Assembly: GCF_000719115.1 (NCBI RefSeq)
Contig: NZ_JOEA01000041.1
Coordinates: 1-25,972, forward strand
From: Lentzea albidocapillata
GTDB taxonomy: Bacteria; Actinomycetota; Actinomycetes; Mycobacteriales; Pseudonocardiaceae
Length of the DNA: 25,972 nt
Reading direction: 5' to 3'
How positions within the stretch are numbered: position 1 is the first letter of the stretch; the number at the start of each line of letters is the position of its first letter. The translations under genes and the position numbers were made by a program. The notes beneath the pieces are model-generated. The model saw nothing but the letters and a program-made list of their open reading frames with translations. It ran no database searches and was not told the DNA's origin. Shown here piece by piece: positions 21,843 through 25,972 of this stretch.

Positions 21843-23334
21843 GCCGGCGACCCACGACCGCCGCGCCCAGTCCGGCTACCACGAGCAGTACAGCGAACAG
21901 CTCGACCCACGGTGAGAGCCACACCGACGTGGTCGTGCGCAGGTTCACCCGCTCGACCAGGACCTGCTGCGTCCACGGTTCCGTCATGGCCGCGATCGAC
22001 CCGTCCGGGCGCACCACCGCACTGATACCGGTCGTGGAAGCGACCACCGCGGGCCGGTTGTGCTCCACCGCGCGAACGCGGGCCATGTCGAGCTGTTGCA
22101 GCGTCTCGCCGCGTTGACCGTCCAACATGTACGTCGCGTTGTTGGTCTGTACGACCAGCAACGCCGCACCGGCCTCGACCGACGAACGCACGAGACCGTC
22201 GTACGCGACCTCGTAGCAGATGACATCCCCGATCCGCGTGCCACCCGCGTCCAGTGTGCCGTCACCGCTGCCGGGGCTGAAATCACGCGGGATGTACTGC
22301 AGCTGCTGCACCCAGCGGAACAGCGACCTGCCGGGCACGTACTCGCCGAACGGCACGAGCTGGCGCTTTGCGTACTCCGCCACCGCACCGCGATCGGGCA
22401 ACCACAGCTGCCCCACGTTGAACATGCGTCCGTCCTGGCGCACGATCGCGCCGATCAGCACCGGCCGGTCGATGGCCTGCACGGCCGAGCGAATCGTCTC
22501 GGCGATGACGGGGTTGCCCCGAGGGTCGGTGTCGGTCGAGTTCTCCGGCCACACGACGAGGTCTGGCGCCGGGACCCGGCCTGCGCGCACGTCCTCGGCG
22601 AGCCTCAGGGTCGCCTCGGCGTGGTTCTGCGTGACCTGGCGCACGCGCACCTGCTCGGCGAGGGTCCGGCCGCGCGGCACGTTGCCCTGCACGACCGCGA
22701 TGGTGAGGTCGCGGTCCGACGAGGGCGGGGCAGGAAGTAAGCCTCCCCCCATCCACACCAGGCCCGTGCCCAGCACGGCGACCAGTGCGGTCCGGCGGCG
22801 TGGACCGGTCAGCAGCGTCCAGGCGAGTGCTGATCCGGTCAGTGCGGCGAGCAGGCTCAGCAGGGGCACGCCGCCGACGCTCGCCCACTGCAGCGAGGGG
22901 GCGTCAGTCTGGCTGAACCCGAGCCTGCCCCACGGGAAACCTCCGAGCGGGAACCGGCCGCGCAGCGCCTCGATGGCAACCCAGCTCGCGGCGACCGCCA
23001 CCGGCCACCACCGCAGCCGCAGCAAAGCGCGGATCACTACCCCGTGCACGCCGATGAAAAGCGCCTGCACGACCGTCAGCCCGATCCAGGGCAGCAGGCC
23101 CAGGTTGCTCAGCCACCACAACAGGGGGCCGAAGAACGTCAGTCCGAACAGGGTGCCGAGTGCGAAGGCCGCCCGCGGCCTGCGGCCGGAAACGGCCAGC
23201 ACCAGCAACGCCGGTCCCAGTGCGGCGAGTGGCCACAACCCGGCAGGCGGAAATGCCAGTGCGAGCGCTCCGCCTCCTGCTGCGGCGAGTGCGGGGCTCC
23301 GCCATGATCGTCGGACTGCGGTTCTGGTCAACAC
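21808..23334 (-). CDS. lnt: Apolipoprotein N-acyltransferase
   Basis: This 508-residue enzyme N-acylates the lipid-modified Cys of lipoproteins. About 190 residues of membrane helices precede a nitrilase-fold domain. The catalytic triad is intact: Glu264 in VVWPENSTD, Lys323 in EYAKRQLVPFGEYVP and Cys373 in GDVICYEVAYDGLVR. The GTG start has GAGGTGG about 6 nt upstream. Lnt homologs occur in mycobacteria and other actinobacteria, where triacylated lipoproteins have been shown. It pairs functionally with Lgt about 3 kb away; both lie behind the same type of operator, which suggests joint control of lipoprotein maturation. Confidence 0.93.
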   Translation of the reverse strand: MLTRTAVRRSWRSPALAAAGGGALALAFPPAGLWPLAALGPALLVLAVSGRRPRAAFALGTLFGLTFFGPLLWWLSNLGLLPWIGLTVVQALFIGVHGVVIRALLRLRWWPVAVAASWVAIEALRGRFPLGGFPWGRLGFSQTDAPSLQWASVGGVPLLSLLAALTGSALAWTLLTGPRRRTALVAVLGTGLVWMGGGLLPAPPSSDRDLTIAVVQGNVPRGRTLAEQVRVRQVTQNHAEATLRLAEDVRAGRVPAPDLVVWPENSTDTDPRGNPVIAETIRSAVQAIDRPVLIGAIVRQDGRMFNVGQLWLPDRGAVAEYAKRQLVPFGEYVPGRSLFRWVQQLQYIPRDFSPGSGDGTLDAGGTRIGDVICYEVAYDGLVRSSVEAGAALLVVQTNNATYMLDGQRGETLQQLDMARVRAVEHNRPAVVASTTGISAVVRPDGSIAAMTEPWTQQVLVERVNLRTTTSVWLSPWVELFAVLLVVAGLGAAVVGRRLRRADEPAALR

Positions 23335-23352
23335 CGATGGCCACCTCGTTTC

Positions 23353-23369
23353 TACTATGGATCTTAGTA
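23353..23369. promoter_or_regulatory. TACTA-N7-TAGTA operator, site 8 (upstream of lnt)
   Basis: TACTATGGATCTTAGTA is an exact match; the arms extend to TTCTACTA/TAGTAGAA. It lies 18 bp before the lnt GTG on the minus strand. Confidence 0.75.
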
Positions 23370-23415
23370 GAAGATGGTCGCTTGGTGTGGAATAGGCCGA
23401 ATGGGTGAACGGACG

Positions 23416-23432
23416 TACTATCGGAAGTAGTA
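23416..23432. promoter_or_regulatory. TACTA-N7-TAGTA operator, site 9 (lnt / metzincin-like intergenic region)
   Basis: TACTATCGGAAGTAGTA is an exact match. It is the middle one of three sites in the 222-bp divergent region between lnt and the secreted metzincin-like gene, 63 bp from site 8 and 36 bp from site 10 (start to start). Confidence 0.72.
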
Positions 23433-23451
23433 ATTCCGGCCTCGGTAGGTC

Positions 23452-23468
23452 TACTACCTTCTTTAGTA
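23452..23468. promoter_or_regulatory. TACTA-N7-TAGTA operator, site 10 (upstream of metzincin-like gene)
   Basis: TACTACCTTCTTTAGTA is an exact match, 88 bp before the ATG of the metzincin-like gene. Together with site 9 it forms a tandem pair. Confidence 0.72.
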
Positions 23469-23556
23469 GGTACGACGCGGGCTGGCGGCGGGGTTAGGTT
23501 CCTGCCGCCGCCCGCAACCTCACGGGCGCATCCCTGCACCATGAGGAGTCCCTGCT

Positions 23557-24219
23557 ATGCGCAGATGGCTGCTTTCCGTTGCCGCACTGGTTGCCGTCAC
23601 CATGGTCACGACCGCGATCCCGGCCGGTGCGAGCAACAGCTGGAACAACTACCACTGGAACCGTGCAACGTCCTCGACGGTGCTGAGGCTGGCGATTCTC
23701 GACAGCGTCACGTCCACGTGGGACGCGAGCCTCAGCCAGGCCAATGCCGACTGGAACCGCTCGCCGGTCTTCGAGAACACCGTCACCGCAAGCGACACGA
23801 GCACCACGACGCGGCGGAGTTGTCCCGCCTCGACCGGCCGGGTCAGGGCGTGCAACTACACCTACGGCCAGACCGGGTGGCGAGGGCTCGCCCAGATCAA
23901 CCTGGCCGGCGGGCACATCGCCTGGGGTACCACGAAGGTCAACGACTCGTACTCGTGGACCAGCGCCGCGCGGCGGCACGTGATGTGCCAGGAGATCGGG
24001 CACGACTACGGCCTCGACCACCAGTTCACCAACGCCGGTTCCTGCATGGACTACGCGGGAATCGACGACCCGGCCTACGTGTCGCCCAACACGCACGACT
24101 ACAACCAGCTCGTCTCGATGTACAACCATGGTCACGGAACGGCGGCCGCGGCTTCCGGTCCGTCCACGACGGCGATCGTGACCGGCGACACCGTGACGTC
24201 CGTGCTCTGGACGGACTGA
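23557..24219 (+). CDS. Secreted metzincin-like protein with QExxH instead of HExxH
   Basis: This is a 220-residue exported protein with a signal peptide ending near AGASN (residue 26). The core motif is VMCQEIGHDYGLDHQ, with Gln145, Glu146, His149 and His155, followed by a Met-turn-like SCMDY (Met164). Metzincin metalloproteases have HExxHxxGxxH; the first zinc His is Gln here while the catalytic Glu and the other two His remain. I believe that similar QExxH proteins occur in other actinobacteria, so the change may be a family feature rather than decay. Whether it binds zinc or has protease activity is unknown. ATG 23557 has GAGGAG with 8 nt spacing. Two tandem operators precede it and a strong hairpin follows it. 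Confidence 0.75.
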   Translation: MRRWLLSVAALVAVTMVTTAIPAGASNSWNNYHWNRATSSTVLRLAILDSVTSTWDASLSQANADWNRSPVFENTVTASDTSTTTRRSCPASTGRVRACNYTYGQTGWRGLAQINLAGGHIAWGTTKVNDSYSWTSAARRHVMCQEIGHDYGLDHQFTNAGSCMDYAGIDDPAYVSPNTHDYNQLVSMYNHGHGTAAAASGPSTTAIVTGDTVTSVLWTD

Positions 24220-24229
24220 TCCTCCATCC

Positions 24230-24273
24230 GATGCCGGTCGGCGGCGGACCCGCATCCTCCACCGACCGGCATC
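24230..24273 (+). terminator. Terminator-like hairpin after the metzincin-like gene
   Basis: Perfect 12-bp arms (GATGCCGGTCGG at 24230-24241, CCGACCGGCATC at 24262-24273) enclose a 20-nt loop, 10 bp after the stop codon. It has no T tract. It should separate this gene from the following lipoprotein gene. Confidence 0.65.
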
Positions 24274-24292
24274 ACCCAGCTCAGAGGTGATC

Positions 24293-24778
24293 ATGGCTAT
24301 GCGCATCGTCATGCCCGTTGTCGTGTGCGCCTTGGTGGTCGGCGCCTGTGGATCGCCTCAACCAGGTAGCCCGCAGACTCCCACCGCCGCAACGACTTCC
24401 GCGACCGTGCCGTCGCACTCTCCGAAAGCAGAGGAAGGGCCGGTCGGCACCCTCGACGTCGTTGTCGAGGAACCGGCTGAGCGAGCAAACTCGGCGGTGC
24501 GGTTCCTGCGAGTGGAAAACGCGGACGGCAAGTCGGTTGTGGAGCGGTCGTTCCGCACTGTCCCGGCGGAACTGTCCGAATACCTGCCCAAGGGGCGCTA
24601 CCGGGTCGTCTCGTGGATTCGCGACTGCGGTGGCGACTGCCGGAGCAAGGAGGACAAGGACTTGGACGCTCCGACGCGAATCTGCGGTATCCGCGTCGAC
24701 GTCCGCGAGGAAGCCGTCGCGGCGGTTACCGTCGACGCGCCCGCGGAGTCCGACTGCGCGATGACTGGCGGGGGTTGA
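24293..24778 (+). CDS. Hypothetical lipoprotein
   Basis: This is a protein of about 161 residues. The N-terminal MAMRIVMPVVVCALVVGACG is a lipoprotein signal with a VGAC lipobox (Cys at about residue 19). A Pro/Ser/Thr-rich linker follows, and then a domain of about 100 residues with GTLDVVVEE, YLPKGRYRVVSWIRDC and CRSKEDKDLDAPTRIC, ending near DAPAESDC. The pattern of short strands and a GRYRVVS turn resembles Ig-like or carboxypeptidase-regulatory-like folds; the several Cys residues could form disulfides. I do not recognise a family. ATG 24293 (GAGG with 5 nt spacing) is chosen; GTG 24287 and ATG 24299 are alternatives. Its 3' end faces the hydrolase gene with an 11-bp gap. Confidence 0.7.
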   Translation: MAMRIVMPVVVCALVVGACGSPQPGSPQTPTAATTSATVPSHSPKAEEGPVGTLDVVVEEPAERANSAVRFLRVENADGKSVVERSFRTVPAELSEYLPKGRYRVVSWIRDCGGDCRSKEDKDLDAPTRICGIRVDVREEAVAAVTVDAPAESDCAMTGGG

Positions 24779-24789
24779 CCGACGTCGTC

Positions 24790-25578
24790 CTAACGAGCCA
24801 GGAAGTCGGCGATGCGGTTTGTCCAGGTCTGCACATCGGCGACGGTGGTCGACACGTGCAGCGTCGAGTCGGGCAGCAGTTCGTGGAGTTGTCGCGCGGT
24901 CGAGACGGGATGCAGCGGGTCGGTGTCCCAGGTGAGGATCAGCGCGGGATGCGGCAGGGTCGCGATCTCGTACTGGGCGGGGAGGTCCGACTCGCCGATG
25001 CCGCGCAGGATCGGGGCGAGCAGGTCGTCCGGGATGTCGGGGGGCAGGTCGAAGGCCGGGTAGTCGGCGAAGATCGGCAGAGGTTCCCGCCGCGCCCACT
25101 CCTGCCGCCAGTGCGCGGCGCCGCGTGACTCGATGGCCTCGGCGTTGTCGGTGTACCACTGCCGCGTCTGGTTCGGGCCCACCTCCCACGCCACCGGCGG
25201 GATGATCAGCACGAGGCGGCGGAAGCGCTCGGGCGCGGTGATGGCGGCGCGCAACGCGACGTCGCAGCCCAGCGAGGAGCCCATGAAGTCGATCGGCTCG
25301 TCGGGGTCCAGCTCGTCCAGCAGGGCGAGCAGGTCGAGGGTGAAGTTCTCGAAGCGGTAGTCGTCGGCGATCGGGCGGCCCGTCGAGTGGCCGTGGCCGC
25401 GCTGGTCGTAGGTCAGCAGCCGGTGACCGGCCGCGAGGGCGTCGAAGTCGAGGAGGTGAAGCCGCCGCACGGCCGCGCGGCTGAGGAAGACGCCGTGGGC
25501 ATACCCGAGAAGTGGCCCGGATCCCGTGAGCTCGTACGCGATCGTCGCGCCTGCCCTGGTGACGTGGCTGTCCTGCAT
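24790..25578 (-). CDS. Alpha/beta-fold hydrolase
   Basis: This is a 262-residue alpha/beta hydrolase. HGV near residue 28 and [10 protein letters not shown] (about 58-67) form the oxyanion region; the nucleophile elbow is MGSSLGCD with Ser102; the acid is Asp218 or Asp220 in [13 protein letters not shown]. The usual C-terminal catalytic His (GHxxxxE-type) is not evident; the closest candidates are His223 and His241 ([15 protein letters not shown]). The substrate is unknown. ATG 25578 has GAGGGG with about 5 nt spacing. The frame continues upstream without a stop into the truncated ATPase, but the RBS and the hydrolase start motif mark an independent start. Confidence 0.85.
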   Translation of the reverse strand: MQDSHVTRAGATIAYELTGSGPLLGYAHGVFLSRAAVRRLHLLDFDALAAGHRLLTYDQRGHGHSTGRPIADDYRFENFTLDLLALLDELDPDEPIDFMGSSLGCDVALRAAITAPERFRRLVLIIPPVAWEVGPNQTRQWYTDNAEAIESRGAAHWRQEWARREPLPIFADYPAFDLPPDIPDDLLAPILRGIGESDLPAQYEIATLPHPALILTWDTDPLHPVSTARQLHELLPDSTLHVSTTVADVQTWTNRIADFLAR

Positions 25579-25599
25579 CACTGCCCCCTCAGCGTGGAG

Positions 25600-25633
25600 G
25601 TGGGCCGGCTCGCTGACGTGCGAGCCGGCCCAC
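25600..25633. terminator. Strong hairpin between ATPase remnant and hydrolase
   Basis: Perfect 14-bp arms (left arm starting GTGGGCCGGC at 25600-25613, right arm at 25620-25633) enclose the 6-nt loop TGACGT. It lies just downstream of the point where ATPase similarity ends and upstream of the hydrolase RBS. It may be a terminator carried along with a foreign 3' end. Confidence 0.6.
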
Positions 25634-25662
25634 CGGGTCAGACGGTCTGCTTGTTCGCGCTG

Positions 25663-25972
25663 CGCGAAGGCCCAGAACAGGTTGCCCTTGATCGTGCCGA
25701 GCGTGCGGCGCGCCAGCCGGATGGCGTCGACCGCGGCCCGCAGATCGCCGCGCACGAGGGTGATGTCGCTGGCCTCGATGGCGACGTCCGTGCCGGTGCC
25801 CATCGCCAGGCCCAGATCGGCCTGGGCCAGTGCCGCGGCGTCGTTGACGCCGTCGCCGACCATCGCGACCACGCGGCCCTCGGACTGCAGGCGCTTGACC
25901 ACGTCGACCTTGTCCTTGGGCAGCACCTCGGCGATGACCTCGTCGATCCCGACCTCGGCGGCCACGGCCCTG
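25663..25972 (-). pseudogene. Truncated heavy-metal (P1B) P-type ATPase, C-terminal part of the P domain
   Basis: The frame is open to the window edge, so the gene starts beyond it. It encodes [14 protein letters not shown] and the hinge motif [12 protein letters not shown], followed by [20 protein letters not shown] and [18 protein letters not shown], which fit copper-type (CopA-like) P1B ATPases. At about 25663, after FWAFA, similarity stops: the expected YN pair and the last two transmembrane helices are replaced by [14 protein letters not shown], which runs through the hairpin and in frame into the hydrolase. Without these helices it cannot form a normal transport site. It is therefore called a broken gene; a functional fusion is unlikely. 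Confidence 0.7.

Noticed and set aside
23401..23430. Nine-codon ATG-initiated open frame over operator site 9
   Set aside because: It is too short, has no RBS, and spans an operator; no evidence of translation.
1..25972. tRNA, rRNA or CRISPR elements
   Set aside because: No cloverleaf with a CCA-adjacent acceptor, rRNA core sequence or regularly spaced identical short repeat with unique spacers was seen; the TACTA palindromes are dispersed over promoters and are not an array.

Overview
This window is high-GC, gene-dense actinobacterial chromosome. GTG and TTG starts are common and genes overlap by 4 to 8 bp. The gene set (class E sortase, RipA-like NlpC/P60 hydrolase, DUF6153 protein, actinobacterial Lgt, Lnt and CtaD types) suggests Pseudonocardiales (Lentzea/Saccharothrix/Kibdelosporangium-like). 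That placement is inference from gene content only.

Layout. 1-685: 3' end of an MFS exporter. 858-5681: a secreted 1607-residue protein with an N,N-dimethylformamidase-beta-like head and four DUF4082 repeats, followed by a prfC scrap. 5940-6818: sortase. 6863-8429: a DUF6153 membrane protein and a TauE/SafE-like membrane protein with a cupredoxin tail, followed by a scrap of a heavy-metal-associated domain. 8550-9542 (-): NlpC/P60 hydrolase. 9717-10469 (-): a cupredoxin lipoprotein and a Cys-rich Csp-type copper-storage protein. 10544-11266 (-): ccdA. 11359-18105 (+): one tightly overlapped operon ccmA-B-C-D-E-F-H-I-G plus a second TlpA-like thioredoxin, which is a full System I cytochrome c maturation set. 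18057-18896 (-): lgt. 18963-20720 (+): ctaD. 20765-21202: a (2Fe-2S) protein with a probable frameshift. 21387-21842: a DUF2231-like membrane protein. 21808-23334 (-): lnt. 23557-24219: a secreted metzincin-like protein. 24293-24778: a lipoprotein. 24790-25578 (-): an alpha/beta hydrolase. 25663-25972 (-): a truncated P-type ATPase.

The main observation is a family of ten 17-bp palindromes, TACTA-N7-TAGTA, six exact and four with one mismatch. All ten lie between genes, in the promoter regions of otherwise unrelated genes: the DUF4082 protein, sortase, NlpC/P60, csp-cupredoxin, ccdA/ccm, lgt/ctaD, DUF2231, lnt and the metzincin-like gene. They look like operators of one regulator that is not encoded here. 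The sequence style fits a BlaI/MecI/CopY-type winged-helix repressor, but this is inference.

Taken together the genes form an envelope and respiration module: heme c attachment (Ccm), disulfide reduction (CcdA, CcmG, TlpA), copper storage and binding (Csp, two cupredoxin domains), the terminal oxidase subunit (CtaD), lipoprotein maturation (Lgt, Lnt), and surface-protein or wall processing (sortase, NlpC/P60). Several gene remnants (prfC, HMA domain, P-type ATPase) show that the segment has been rearranged.
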